Shown: piece after piece, positions 15,208 through 24,224 of the stretch
Position numbering within the stretch: position 1 is the first letter of the stretch
Layout of the letters: each line of letters opens with the position of its first letter
From: Thiothrix phosphatis
GTDB lineage: Bacteria; Pseudomonadota; Gammaproteobacteria; Thiotrichales; Thiotrichaceae
DNA: 64,000 nt
NCBI RefSeq assembly: GCF_035668035.1
Contig: NZ_JAYMYJ010000043.1
Span: forward strand, 35,542 to 99,541
Direction of reading: 5' to 3'
The notes under the pieces: model-generated
Seen by the model: only the letters and a program-made list of their open reading frames with translations
Databases searched by the model: none
What the model was told of the DNA's origin: nothing
Program-made: the position numbers and the translations under genes

Positions 15208-16020
15208 TTACAGGCTGCCAATATTGCGCCCGTAGAAAATTTCCTTCAGCTCCTTACGCAACTGCATTTCGATTTGCTTGATATCACGCTCAAAATAGTC
15301 ATTTTTCCCCAGGCCAAACAGATAGTTATCTAGATCAAAGTCTTTCAGCATCATTTTGGTGTGAAAAATATTTTCCTGATAGACATTGACATCAATCATG
15401 GAGTAGATGCGCTTTGTTTCAGGCGACAAGAAGTTCTGGATGGAATTGATCTTATGGTCGATAAAATGTTTCTTACCCTTCACATCACGGGTAAAACCAC
15501 GCACCCGATAGTCCATGATGACAATATCGGACTCGAAACTATGTATTAAATAATTCAATGCTTTCAGCGGAGAAATGCGCCCGCAGGTAGAAACGTCGAT
15601 ATCCGCCCGGAATGTGCTGATGCCATTGTCAGGATGACTTTCCGGATAAGTGTGCACTGTCAAATGGCTCTTATCCAGATGCGCCACCACATCCTCCGGA
15701 TAAGGGCCAGGCCGGGCTGTGTTGGAAAGCTTTTCTTCGGGAATGATCTGCTCCTCAGACACCAGAATCGTGACACTGGCCCCTTGAGGGTCATAATCTT
15801 GGCGCGCCACATTCAGGATATTGGCACCAATGATATCAGCCACATCCGTGAGAATCCTGGTCAATCGGTCAGCATTATATTCTTCATCAATGTAAGCAAG
15901 ATACTCTTCCCGGTGTGCCGGGCTCCTTGCATAACAGATGTCATAAATATTGAAACTCAGGGTCTTGGTCAGGTTGTTGAACCCGTGCAGGCGAATCTGC
16001 TTCTGATGACGCTCAACCAA
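15208..16020 (-). CDS. speD: S-adenosylmethionine decarboxylase proenzyme (E. coli type)
   Basis: Makes decarboxylated SAM, the aminopropyl donor for spermidine. 270 residues; very like E. coli SpeD: LHGFNNLTKTLSFNIYDICY, GANILNVARQDYDPQGASVT, HTYPESHP and STCGRISPLKALNYLIHS. Autocleavage is expected between Lys117 and Ser118 in AHLDKSHLTV, generating the pyruvoyl group. speE is not adjacent. Decarboxylated SAM used for spermidine yields methylthioadenosine, the substrate that feeds the methionine salvage genes at 31-33 kb. Confidence 0.97.
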   Translation of the reverse strand: MVERHQKQIRLHGFNNLTKTLSFNIYDICYARSPAHREEYLAYIDEEYNADRLTRILTDVADIIGANILNVARQDYDPQGASVTILVSEEQIIPEEKLSNTARPGPYPEDVVAHLDKSHLTVHTYPESHPDNGISTFRADIDVSTCGRISPLKALNYLIHSFESDIVIMDYRVRGFTRDVKGKKHFIDHKINSIQNFLSPETKRIYSMIDVNVYQENIFHTKMMLKDFDLDNYLFGLGKNDYFERDIKQIEMQLRKELKEIFYGRNIGSL

Positions 16021-16050
16021 TTCTCATCATCCTCTTCATTCAATGGGCAT

Positions 16051-16080
16051 AAAAAAATAGCTGGTTGGCACCCAACCAGC
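16051..16080 (-). terminator. terminator after the OsmC-family gene
   Basis: Stem GCTGGTTGG (16060-16068) / CCAACCAGC (16072-16080), loop of 3; on the minus strand it is followed by TATTTTTTTATG. It lies between the OsmC stop (16134) and the speD start (16020). Confidence 0.85.
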
Positions 16081-16133
16081 ATGGGAGTGAACTATGCAAA
16101 ACTCTGCCCATGCGTGCAAGTGAAATTAATGCT

Positions 16134-16553
16134 TCAAGCGGCCTCCACGATTTCAAAGTCATGTGTCACTTCCGCCGTTTTCGCCAGCATGATGGAAGCC
16201 GAACAATACTTTTCCGCTGACAGCTTGATGGCGCGCCCCACTTTGTCCACCGCCAAATTACGCCCGCTGATAATGAAATGCAGGTGAATGCGCGTGAACA
16301 CCTTGGGCTCCTTATCCGCCCGCTCCGCTTCAATCTGCACTTCACAGTCAATCACCTGCTGCTTGGATTTTTGCAGGATCAGCACAACGTCAAATGAAGA
16401 GCACCCGCCCAAACCCAGCAGGAGCATTTCCATCGGGCGCACCCCCAAATTGCGCCCGCCCAATTCCGGCGGCCCATCCATCACGACTGAATGGCCACTG
16501 CCGGATTCGCCGACGAAACTCATGTTATCCAACCACTTGACCCTGGCTTTCAC
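16134..16553 (-). CDS. OsmC family protein (YhfA-like)
   Basis: 139 residues, OsmC/Ohr fold. The conserved cysteines are visible as Cys51 in GLGGCSSFDVV and Cys117 in SAEKYCSASIML, the pair used for thiol-dependent hydroperoxide reduction in the superfamily. The YhfA branch lacks a clear physiological role. It shares strand with speD but is separated by a terminator. Start MKARVKWLDNMSFVGES is typical of the family. Confidence 0.9.
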   Translation of the reverse strand: MKARVKWLDNMSFVGESGSGHSVVMDGPPELGGRNLGVRPMEMLLLGLGGCSSFDVVLILQKSKQQVIDCEVQIEAERADKEPKVFTRIHLHFIISGRNLAVDKVGRAIKLSAEKYCSASIMLAKTAEVTHDFEIVEAA

Positions 16554-16673
16554 GTTGCGCTCCTATCCTGGAAAAAGGCTGATGTTAACATACAATAGTT
16601 TTGACTTAACGCCCGCCAACCATCAAACTCCGAGCTAGGCTGAACTGGTAATTTCAATGAAGGAGAGTAATAA

Positions 16674-16916
16674 ATGTTTGGCGAGTCTCACGATCTGGCG
16701 ATTGAGTTTCCGGAATACAAGGAGCTAATCCATGCCCTGAAACAGGACAACCGGCACTTTGCCCGCTTATATGACGAATATAATGAGGTAGATGCACAGC
16801 TACACCGGATTGAGCAGGAAATTGAAGTTCACGCAGATGACTTCGTGGAGGAACTGAAATTACGCCGCCTGCACTTGAAAGATGAATTGTATGGCATGTT
16901 ACGGGAAGCTGGCTAA
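16674..16916 (+). CDS. DUF465 / YdcH family small protein
   Basis: 80-residue, highly charged helical protein. The DUF465 signature is seen in MFGESHDLAIEFPEYKELIH, DEYNEVDAQLHRIEQ and RRLHLKDELYGMLR. It has a good Shine-Dalgarno (AAGGAG). Likely a helical hairpin or coiled coil; function unknown. Convergent with gshB, stop codons 9 nt apart. Confidence 0.9.
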   Translation: MFGESHDLAIEFPEYKELIHALKQDNRHFARLYDEYNEVDAQLHRIEQEIEVHADDFVEELKLRRLHLKDELYGMLREAG

Positions 16917-16925
16917 AATTTTGCC

Positions 16926-17897
16926 TTATTGAACAGGTAGCGCCAGCTTGCGGCCAATGGCATCAAACAGCAAGCTGGCGATGTTGGCGGAATAAATTTT
17001 GTCCAATTCCCGAATACAAGTAGGGCTGGTCACATTGATTTCCGTTATATAATCACCAATCACATCCAACCCCACAAACATCAGCCCCATAGCACGCAGC
17101 ACAGGAGCAATTGCTGCACAGATTTCAAATTCTCGCGCTGTCAGATCGACGCCAACCCCAGTCCCGCCTGCCGCAAGGTTCGCCCGCCCCTCACCTTCCG
17201 CCGGAATCCTTGCCAGCGCATGCGGAAATGGCTCCCCATCTATCAACAAAATCCGCTTATCCCCTTGCTTGTACTCCGGCAAAAAACGTTGCGCCATCAC
17301 CGTGCGCTGACCATAAGCAGTAATGGTTTCCAGGATCACATTACTATTGGGGTCACCCTGCCTAATCTGAAAAATCATCGAACCGCCCATACCATCCAGC
17401 GGCTTCACCACAATATGCTGTTGCGCCGCCAGAAACTCGCGGATACGCCCCATGTCACGGGTAACCCGCGTCGGCGGACAATATTGGGGAAACCAGGTGG
17501 CGAACAATTTTTCATTGGCGGCGCGGATACTCTCAGGGCGGTTGACGACCAGCGTCCCCCGCCGTTGCGCCAACTCCAGCAGATAGGTGCTGTAAATGTA
17601 CTCCATGTCAAAAGGTGGATCCTTGCGCATCAGCACCACCGGCAATTCATGCAACGGCCTGACCATTGTTGCGCCAAATTCAAACCAACCCGCTGGATCA
17701 TCTGTTACCGTGACGGGATTCATGCTGGCATAGACCACGCCATCATCAACGAACAGGTCACCCTGCCGGATATGAAACAACGGCAATCCGCGCCGCCGCG
17801 CTTCCAACATCATCGCGAAGGTGCTGTCTTTTTTGATGTTGATGCTACTGATGGGATCCATGATGACGCCGACGGCGTAAGAGAGTGCTTGCTGCAT
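16926..17897 (-). CDS. gshB: glutathione synthetase
   Basis: ATP-grasp ligase joining gamma-glutamylcysteine and glycine. 323 residues from the Met at 17897, chosen because AGGG lies 9 nt upstream; the frame opens at a TTG three codons earlier. Diagnostic segments: VIMDPISSINIKKDSTFAMM, MRKDPPFDMEYIYSTYLLE, VKPLDGMGGSMIF, NLAAGGTGVG and EINVTSPTCIRELD, all closely matching E. coli GshB. Convergent with the DUF465 gene. Confidence 0.97.
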   Translation of the reverse strand: MQQALSYAVGVIMDPISSINIKKDSTFAMMLEARRRGLPLFHIRQGDLFVDDGVVYASMNPVTVTDDPAGWFEFGATMVRPLHELPVVLMRKDPPFDMEYIYSTYLLELAQRRGTLVVNRPESIRAANEKLFATWFPQYCPPTRVTRDMGRIREFLAAQQHIVVKPLDGMGGSMIFQIRQGDPNSNVILETITAYGQRTVMAQRFLPEYKQGDKRILLIDGEPFPHALARIPAEGEGRANLAAGGTGVGVDLTAREFEICAAIAPVLRAMGLMFVGLDVIGDYITEINVTSPTCIRELDKIYSANIASLLFDAIGRKLALPVQ

Positions 17898-17918
17898 GGG
17901 TAACAACCCTGTCTTGAC

Positions 17919-18929
17919 TTAAAATTCCGCCTTCATGTCGCGGGAAATCAACTCTTGGACAGCTTGCCGGGGCGGGAGCTGTTCATAAAGAATGCGGTAA
18001 ACCACTTCACAAATAGGCATTTCCACCCCCACCAGCGCAGCCAGTTTACCGATGGAGCGCGCCGATTTGGCACCTTCCACCGCCTGACCAATTTCTGCAA
18101 TGGCGGTTTCCATGTCCTTGCCCTGCCCCAACGCCAGGCCAAGGCGACGGTTGCGCGACTGATTATCGGTGCACGTCAGCACCAGATCTCCAACCCCCGC
18201 CAGCCCCATCAACGTTTCCGGCTGGGCACCCATTCCAACCCCAAGGCGCATAATCTCCGCCAAACCGCGCGTGACTATCGCCACCCTGGCGTTAGCGCCA
18301 AATCCCAACCCATCAGAAATGCCTGCCGCAATCGCCAACACGTTTTTGACCGCACCGCCCAATTCCACCCCAACAATATCTTGGCTGAAATAAACCCGGT
18401 AATTGGAACCTTGGAATGCTGCGGCCACAACCTGCGCCAACTCATGATGAGTGGCCGCCACAGTCATTGCGGTCGGCATGCCCCGCGCCACCTCCGCCGC
18501 AAAGGTCGGCCCAGAAACGACACCGTAAGCGGAACACTGGGGCAGCTCCTCCTCCAACACCTGATGCAACAGTTTGCCCGTGTCCAATTCCAGCCCTTTA
18601 GTCGCCCAAATCACGGCATCCTGGTCTGTCAGCAATGTTGAGAGCTGATGCAATAAACTGCGGAAACCATGACTAGGCACCACAATTAAATGGTAATTGG
18701 AAAACGCGGCAACTGCTTGCAAGTCATTGGAACAAACCAAATTATCAGGGAATGGAATCCCCGGCAGGTAGTGACTGTTCTCGCGCTGGCGGTTAATCGC
18801 GCCAATATGCTGAGAGTTGATGTCCCACAATGATACATCCAGTCCATTACGCGCCAATTGCAAAGCCAGTGCAGTCCCCCACGAACCAGCCCCATAAACC
18901 GCGACAGACTGGATGCCCGCCACCATCAT
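17919..18929 (-). CDS. gpsA: NAD(P)H-dependent glycerol-3-phosphate dehydrogenase
   Basis: Reduces dihydroxyacetone phosphate to sn-glycerol-3-phosphate for phospholipid synthesis. 336 residues: Rossmann motif VAVYGAGSWGTALALQLARNG, then VVSGPTFAAEVARGMPTA, the substrate-site Lys in VGVELGGAVKNVLAIAAG, and GLAGVGDLVLTCTDNQSRNRRLG. It overlaps secB by 4 nt (ATGA), the conserved yibN-grxC-secB-gpsA order of gammaproteobacteria. Confidence 0.97.
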   Translation of the reverse strand: MMVAGIQSVAVYGAGSWGTALALQLARNGLDVSLWDINSQHIGAINRQRENSHYLPGIPFPDNLVCSNDLQAVAAFSNYHLIVVPSHGFRSLLHQLSTLLTDQDAVIWATKGLELDTGKLLHQVLEEELPQCSAYGVVSGPTFAAEVARGMPTAMTVAATHHELAQVVAAAFQGSNYRVYFSQDIVGVELGGAVKNVLAIAAGISDGLGFGANARVAIVTRGLAEIMRLGVGMGAQPETLMGLAGVGDLVLTCTDNQSRNRRLGLALGQGKDMETAIAEIGQAVEGAKSARSIGKLAALVGVEMPICEVVYRILYEQLPPRQAVQELISRDMKAEF

Positions 18930-19378
18930 GCCACGCTGGCTTTCGCCTGCTCTTCCTGCAGACGGCGGGCGTACAATGCGTCAAAATTAATCGGCGACAG
19001 ATGCAATTCAGGGAAGCTGCCCTTAGACACCAAGCTGGCAATAACTTCCCGCGCATATGGGAACAAGATGTTAGGACAATAAGCAGCCAGCAGATGGTTG
19101 ATCTGTTCTTGCGCATAACCTTGGATAAAAAACACCCCTGCTTGCTTGACCTCCACCAAAAAAGCTACCTTATCCGCACTTTTAACCGTAATAGTGATGA
19201 ATAATTCAACTTCATAATTGTCATTCGCAAGTGTATTGACCTTAGTGTTCAGATCCAGATTGGTGTCTGGCTGCCAATCCTGGGTGAACACCGCCGGTGA
19301 GCTAGGAGCCTCAAAGGACACATCCTTGACATAGATGCGCTGGATAATGAACTGCTGCTCTTGTTGTTCCTGATTCAT
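18926..19378 (-). CDS. secB: protein-export chaperone SecB
   Basis: Cytosolic tetrameric chaperone that keeps preproteins unfolded for SecA. 150 residues: FIIQRIYVKDVSFEAPSSPA, LDLNTKVNTLANDNYEVELF, VEVKQAGVFFIQGY and CPNILFPYAREVIASLVSKG are hallmark SecB segments. Located 26 nt after grxC and overlapping gpsA. Confidence 0.97.
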   Translation of the reverse strand: MNQEQQEQQFIIQRIYVKDVSFEAPSSPAVFTQDWQPDTNLDLNTKVNTLANDNYEVELFITITVKSADKVAFLVEVKQAGVFFIQGYAQEQINHLLAAYCPNILFPYAREVIASLVSKGSFPELHLSPINFDALYARRLQEEQAKASVA

Positions 19379-19404
19379 ATCATAACCCCTTAATCCAATT
19401 AATT

Positions 19405-19668
19405 TTAAGATTCAAACAGCAAGGCATCCAGCTTGCCTGCGCTATCCAGCGCAGCCATATCATCATAACCACCAATGGAAAGCCCGCCGATAAAAATTTG
19501 CGGCACAGTGTCCCGACCACTCAGGCGCTCCATTCTCGCCCACAGATCAGGATCACCATCAACATTAATTTCTTCGCACTCCACGCCCTTACGCCTGAGC
19601 AACGCACGCGCCCTCAGGCAGTATGGGCAGAAACGGGTTGCATACATGGACACTTGAACCTGTTTCAT
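19405..19668 (-). CDS. grxC: glutaredoxin 3
   Basis: Glutathione-dependent dithiol oxidoreductase. 87 residues with active site CPYC (Cys14-Cys17) in MYATRFCPYCLRAR, the cis-Pro loop TVPQIFIGG and the GG of IGGYDDMAALD for glutathione binding. Overlaps the rhodanese gene upstream by 4 nt. gshB lies in the same gene block, so the reductant pathway is encoded close by. Confidence 0.96.
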   Translation of the reverse strand: MKQVQVSMYATRFCPYCLRARALLRRKGVECEEINVDGDPDLWARMERLSGRDTVPQIFIGGLSIGGYDDMAALDSAGKLDALLFES

Positions 19669-20090
19669 CGCTTACTGACCGGCAAGTTCGCCGATTCCCA
19701 GGCCATAATGCCACCCGCCAAGTTGTTCACATCCTGAAACCCAGCTTTGGTCATAAGCTGGCAAGCATAAGACGAACGGTTGCCGCTTCGGCAATACACC
19801 AACACCGGCTTACCCTTGGATTGTTCCAGTTCTCCCAAACGGTTTTTTAACTGTCCCAAAGGGATATGGCGGGCCCCTTTGATTTTACCACCACGCAACT
19901 CATTATCTTCCCGCACATCCAACACAACAGAATCCTCCTGATTAAGGATTTGCACGGCTTGTGCGCTGTTAACCTGTTTATATTTGCGGGTAAGGCGGCC
20001 GATCTCAGTCCAGATGATCATGCCCAAGACTGCAACCAGCCCTAGAATCAATACAGGATGATTGCGGGCAAAAACAAGATACTCTTCCAC
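19665..20090 (-). CDS. membrane-anchored rhodanese-like protein (YibN)
   Basis: 141 residues: N-terminal transmembrane helix (about 12-28, VLILGLVAVLGMIIWTE) and a single rhodanese domain with active-site loop CRSGNRS. The Cys is expected to carry persulfide sulfur in sulfurtransfer. It is first in the rhodanese-grxC-secB-gpsA operon, as in enterobacteria. An ArsR-type regulator with persulfide-sensor-like cysteines lies just upstream on the same strand, which may be a functional link (inference). Confidence 0.93.
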   Translation of the reverse strand: MEEYLVFARNHPVLILGLVAVLGMIIWTEIGRLTRKYKQVNSAQAVQILNQEDSVVLDVREDNELRGGKIKGARHIPLGQLKNRLGELEQSKGKPVLVYCRSGNRSSYACQLMTKAGFQDVNNLAGGIMAWESANLPVSKR

Positions 20091-20189
20091 ATCGAACCTT
20101 TTAGCTGTAAGCAGGAGCTAAAGATATACAGCAGGAAGAATAACGTAAACCCCTTGCGGCAGGTTTTTTTATGCCTGCTGGCGGATGGG

Positions 20190-20534
20190 TCAGTGCGGCG
20201 TACTGCAAAAAACTTCCTGCATCATGCTGATCAAACGTAATGTCCGATAATCGCCAACACGATAGTAAACACGGTTAGCATCCTTACGGGAAGCAAGAAT
20301 GCCTTTGTCACGCAATATGGCAAGATGCTGGGAAATATTGCTTTGGGAAGTCCCCACATTGTCAACAATATCTTGTACGCTGACTTCCTTATCCCCCAAC
20401 ACACACAAAATTTTCAATCTCAGTGGATGCGAAATGGCTTTCAGCGAACGGGAAGCTCGGTCAATATCCTCTTCCCTGACCAACATATCACCAATCGTGA
20501 AATCACAGCCACCACCAAGAGCAACGCTACCCAT
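20190..20534 (-). CDS. ArsR/SmtB-family repressor, SqrR/BigR-like
   Basis: 114-residue winged-helix repressor from the Met at 20534, chosen because GAGG lies 6 nt upstream; the frame starts 4 codons earlier. HTH: SVQDIVDNVGTSQSNISQHL; wing: KDANRVYYRVGDY. Two cysteines, Cys44 in LKILCVLG and Cys110 in EVFCSTPH, are 66 residues apart, matching the Cys41-Cys107 pair of the persulfide sensor SqrR and the equivalent pair of YgaV. Classical metal-site ELCV(C/G)DL motifs are absent. Role inferred: sulfide/persulfide-responsive repression. Confidence 0.85.
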   Translation of the reverse strand: MGSVALGGGCDFTIGDMLVREEDIDRASRSLKAISHPLRLKILCVLGDKEVSVQDIVDNVGTSQSNISQHLAILRDKGILASRKDANRVYYRVGDYRTLRLISMMQEVFCSTPH

Positions 20535-20599
20535 ACTTATCCTCATTGAAAATTTATCTTCCCGCCCCTGATACCCAAAGCTTCACGCATAGGCAACTT

Positions 20600-20635
20600 A
20601 GTATATTAGTATAGATGGATACAATAATATATACT
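20600..20635 (-). promoter_or_regulatory. imperfect inverted repeat upstream of the ArsR-type gene
   Basis: AT-rich dyad AGTATAT (20600-20606) ... ATATACT (20629-20635) with inner partial symmetry (TAGTAT / ATAC), 66 bp before the regulator start. Candidate autoregulatory operator by position and symmetry only; it could also include -10 elements. Confidence 0.4.
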
Positions 20636-20795
20636 CTTAAACAGTATGTCACTCTGAAACCTTGCATTTCCTACATTTCAGGGGAATTTGCCTCCCGTAA
20701 TCGACTGGCGCAAGGCGGCAGGGGACAATTCACGCCTGCTCTTTTTCTTATGGTAGACTCTGCACCATGATAAATACCCGGAATTCTGACGAGCG

Positions 20796-22043
20796 GTGAA
20801 ACTTTATCCATATTTATTTTACGTCCTGCTATTGTTCCCATGGGGTTGGCTGGAAGCAGCGGATGTCCAGCAACAGAAGCAGTTACAACAGGAAATCCGT
20901 CAACTATCCACCACACTAAGCTCACAGAAAACTGAATCGCAAGCATTACAGGATGAAGTCACCAAACTTGAGAAGAAACTGGGCGACATTTCCAGCAAAA
21001 GTTACCAGACTGAAAAAAAAATTGACGCCACACTTGCCAAGCTGGAAACAGCCAATCAAAAAAAAGTCAAACTGGACACCGATTTGGGCTTGCAGAAAGC
21101 TGGCCTCGCCCAGCAATTGCAGGCCCTGTACTCTGCCGGGGAGCAATCCCACTTGCGGTTGCTGCTGCGCCAAGATGAGCCTTCTGACATCAGCCGCACC
21201 ATCCGCTATTTTGAATACCTGAACGAAAACCGGGTCAAGCGCATCCAAGGCATTCAGAAAACATTAGGGGAACTTGATGCTGTGCGCACAGCCATTGAAA
21301 AAGACCGCACTAGCCTTCAAGAACTGACCCAAACCCTAGCCCAACAAAAGACCGACATAGAAAGCACCCTCCAGGCGCGTTCGACCGCATTGGGCACCAT
21401 CAAAAGCGACATTCGCAGCAAGGAAAAGCGCCTTAACAAATTGAAGGCCGAGGAAACTGAGCTGCAAGGCATGGTTGACCGGCTGGCGAGCGCAACGGCA
21501 AAAAACCAGGAGCGCGCCCTTGACTCCCGTGCACAGACACCCAAAAGCGCCTCATCAGGCACCAGCAAACAGACCTCCGCCCGCCAATCATCAACATCAG
21601 ACAAAGAGGATGATGGTGGAACGCCCGTCAAAACAGGCTTTACACCAGACAAACCCTTTTCATCCCTGAGAGGCAAGCTGTTCTGGCCCGTCAAAGGCCG
21701 CGTCATCCACAGCTACGGCTCATCCCGGAATGAAAAACAACGCTGGAAGGGTGTTGTCATCGCGGCTCCTGGTGGAACAAAAGTCAGGGCCATCGCCCGT
21801 GGACGGGTGGCGTTTTCCGGCTGGATGGACGGTTATGGCCACCTCATTATAATAGAGCATGACAACAACTACATGAGCCTGTATGGTTATAACCGCGCAG
21901 TTTACAAAAAAGAAGGCGCTGTGGTCAGCGCCAATGAAGCTATAGCCGCAGTGGGAAATTCTAGCGGACAGAGCCAGGATGCGCTTTACTTTGAAATCAG
22001 GCAGGGCACAACTCCACAGAATCCGGCGCGCTGGTGCCAATAG
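20796..22043 (+). CDS. envC: murein hydrolase activator EnvC-like (degenerate LytM)
   Basis: 415 residues, GTG start. Signal peptide (about 1-21), long coiled coil (about 22-235), Ser/Lys/Gln-rich linker, and a C-terminal LytM/M23 domain (about 290-413). Active M23 peptidases have HxxxD and HxH zinc motifs; here the first is replaced by RWKGVVIAA and the last by ALYFEIRQ, so the domain is catalytically dead as in E. coli EnvC. It should activate AmiA/AmiB-type amidases at the septum. Followed by ctpA, the usual order. Confidence 0.92.
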   Translation: MKLYPYLFYVLLLFPWGWLEAADVQQQKQLQQEIRQLSTTLSSQKTESQALQDEVTKLEKKLGDISSKSYQTEKKIDATLAKLETANQKKVKLDTDLGLQKAGLAQQLQALYSAGEQSHLRLLLRQDEPSDISRTIRYFEYLNENRVKRIQGIQKTLGELDAVRTAIEKDRTSLQELTQTLAQQKTDIESTLQARSTALGTIKSDIRSKEKRLNKLKAEETELQGMVDRLASATAKNQERALDSRAQTPKSASSGTSKQTSARQSSTSDKEDDGGTPVKTGFTPDKPFSSLRGKLFWPVKGRVIHSYGSSRNEKQRWKGVVIAAPGGTKVRAIARGRVAFSGWMDGYGHLIIIEHDNNYMSLYGYNRAVYKKEGAVVSANEAIAAVGNSSGQSQDALYFEIRQGTTPQNPARWCQ

Positions 22044-22220
22044 GTTAGTTGGCAAAAAACCCATGGATCACTTGAAAAAGCTGGCAATTGCACCATTTTT
22101 ACAACGACCAAGTGCATTTTTGCCACACAGTGGTAAACTGGGGACACTTTTTTTCAAAGCCACTAAAAATAATTCTGCTTACATGGACGCAAGCAGCAAA
22201 GACTGGAGAGAAACGATACT

Positions 22221-23672
22221 ATGCATACACGTTATCGCGTTCTGGCTGGCACAATTGCTGGCGTACTGATTGGTGCGACAACCAGCATCAGCTTGAACGT
22301 TTTTGCCTTTCGGCAAACCATTGAAAACTCTCCCCCTCTGGATGAGCTGCAACAGTTCTCGGAAGTGTATTCCCGCATCAAGGAAAATTACGTGGAGGAT
22401 GTCAAGGACAAAGATCTGATGACCAATGCGATCAGGGGCATGCTCAGTGGCCTGGATCCGCACTCCGCGTACTTGGACGAAGAAGAATTTAAGGAATTGC
22501 AGGTCGGCACCAGTGGCGAATTCGGCGGCCTTGGCATCGAAGTTGGCATGGAAGATGGTTTCGTCAAAGTCATCTCACCAATTGACGACACCCCCGCGCA
22601 AAAAGCAGGGTTACAAGCTGGCGACCTAATCATTCGCCTGAACGAAACCCCGGTTAAAGGCATGACGCTAAACGATGCGGTCAAACTCATGCGCGGCAAG
22701 CCGGGCAGCAGCATTGACCTGATGGTCGTGCGCGAAGGCAAAGACAAGCCATTCAAAGTTAGCATCAAACGCGCCATTATCCAGGTAAAAAGCGTCAAAC
22801 AACGTATGCTTGAACCAGGCTATGGCTACATTCGCATTACCAGCTTCCAGGCCAAAACCACTGAAGCCCTGCTGGAAGGGCTCGAAACCCTGAAAAAAGA
22901 GAACAAGGGCAAACTACGGGGCTTGGTGCTGGATCTGCGCAACAACCCAGGCGGCGTCCTCAATGCAGCCGTGGGCGTATCCGACGCATTCCTGGATTCT
23001 GGCAAAATCGTCTATACGGAAGGCCGTGTACCAGACGCTAAAATGGAATACACAGCCCAAAAAGGCGATGTCATTGAAAATGCCCCAATTGTCGTCCTGG
23101 TCAATCAGGGGTCTGCGTCAGCCTCTGAAATCGTCGCCGGTGCTTTACAAGACCAGAAGCGCGCATTGATTGCCGGACAAAAAACCTTCGGTAAAGGCTC
23201 AGTCCAAACGGTATTGCCACTTGACGAAAAAACAGCTGTCAAATTGACTACCGCCCGTTACTTCACCCCATCCGGGCGCTCCATCCAGGCCGAAGGTATT
23301 GTGCCCGACATTGAGCTCAAACCTCTCAAAGTCAAGGGCGAGGATGAGGAGGCCAATGCATTCGATCCCCTATCTGAAGCTGACCTGAGCAAGCACCTGA
23401 GCAACCCGAACAACAAAACGGATGAGGGTGACAAGCAGGCTGAACCTGAAAACAAAACGCAGGAACAAGTTCCAGAGCAGACAGACAAGGCTCCGGTCCA
23501 GGTTGAAAAAACCGATCAGGAGGTGAAAGCCGACAAAGCCAAATCCCCGCTGGCGGAAGAGGACTATCAACTGTTCGAGGCGCTAAATATCCTCAAGGGT
23601 ATGGATCTGGTTCAAAACCACTCCAAGCCTGCAACCCCGCCAACTGCGTCAGCCAATGAAAAGGTGATGTAA
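22221..23672 (+). CDS. ctpA: carboxyl-terminal processing protease (S41A)
   Basis: Periplasmic serine protease anchored or exported by an N-terminal hydrophobic segment (about 5-27). 483 residues: S41 N-terminal part GMLSGLDPHSAYLDEEEF, PDZ domain (about 95-180, GGLGIEVGMEDG), and the catalytic Ser in VNQGSASASEIVAGA with Lys in GQKTFGKGSVQT. A Glu/Lys/Gln-rich acidic C-terminal tail (from about 385) is longer than usual. Downstream of envC, an order shared by many gammaproteobacteria. Confidence 0.95.
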   Translation: MHTRYRVLAGTIAGVLIGATTSISLNVFAFRQTIENSPPLDELQQFSEVYSRIKENYVEDVKDKDLMTNAIRGMLSGLDPHSAYLDEEEFKELQVGTSGEFGGLGIEVGMEDGFVKVISPIDDTPAQKAGLQAGDLIIRLNETPVKGMTLNDAVKLMRGKPGSSIDLMVVREGKDKPFKVSIKRAIIQVKSVKQRMLEPGYGYIRITSFQAKTTEALLEGLETLKKENKGKLRGLVLDLRNNPGGVLNAAVGVSDAFLDSGKIVYTEGRVPDAKMEYTAQKGDVIENAPIVVLVNQGSASASEIVAGALQDQKRALIAGQKTFGKGSVQTVLPLDEKTAVKLTTARYFTPSGRSIQAEGIVPDIELKPLKVKGEDEEANAFDPLSEADLSKHLSNPNNKTDEGDKQAEPENKTQEQVPEQTDKAPVQVEKTDQEVKADKAKSPLAEEDYQLFEALNILKGMDLVQNHSKPATPPTASANEKVM

Positions 23673-24224
23673 TTGCCCAAGGTATTGGTTCCATTAGCGA
23701 CGGGCTGCGAAGAGCTGGAAGCCGTCACCATTATTGACCTGCTCCGACGGGCGCAGATCGAGGTGATCGCGGCTAGCCTGGAAGATGCACCAGTACGCTG
23801 TTCACGCGGCACCGTTTTGCTGGCTGACAGCCCGTTGGACGATGTGCTGGATGATGACTTCGACATGTTGGTATTGCCCGGCGGCCAACCAGGAGCCGAC
23901 CACCTGAACGCAGATGCACGCATCCATCGCCTGATCAATCGTCTGGCTGCGACAGGCAAACCTGTCGCAGCCATCTGCGCAGCCCCTAAAATCCTGGTGG
24001 AAAACGGCATCTTAAATGGCCGTAAGCTAACGGTTTTTCCTGGCGCGCTGGACGCCATTGACACCAGCCAAGTCAACGTCACCAACCAACCGATTGAGGT
24101 GGATGGCAACGTCATTACCTCGCGCGGCCCTGGCGTTGCCATGGATTTCACCCTGCAATTGATTGAGATCCTGCAAGGAAAAGCCGCCAGAAACCAAGTT
24201 GAGGCTTCGTTGCAACGCCCATGA
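23673..24224 (+). CDS. DJ-1/YajL family protein
   Basis: 183 residues, TTG start immediately after the ctpA stop, with AAGG in the ctpA end as ribosome site. DJ-1/PfpI fold with nucleophile Cys102 in AAICAAPKILVE and the Glu of GCEELEAVTIIDLLRRA, as in YajL/DJ-1. Members are oxidative-stress proteins with disputed glyoxalase or deglycase activity. Translationally coupled to ctpA and overlapping moaC by 4 nt. Confidence 0.92.
   Translation: MPKVLVPLATGCEELEAVTIIDLLRRAQIEVIAASLEDAPVRCSRGTVLLADSPLDDVLDDDFDMLVLPGGQPGADHLNADARIHRLINRLAATGKPVAAICAAPKILVENGILNGRKLTVFPGALDAIDTSQVNVTNQPIEVDGNVITSRGPGVAMDFTLQLIEILQGKAARNQVEASLQRP

Noticed and set aside
20796..22043. EnvC-like protein as active M23 peptidase
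   Set aside because: Both zinc motifs are replaced (RWKGVVIAA and ALYFEIRQ), so it is an activator, not an enzyme.
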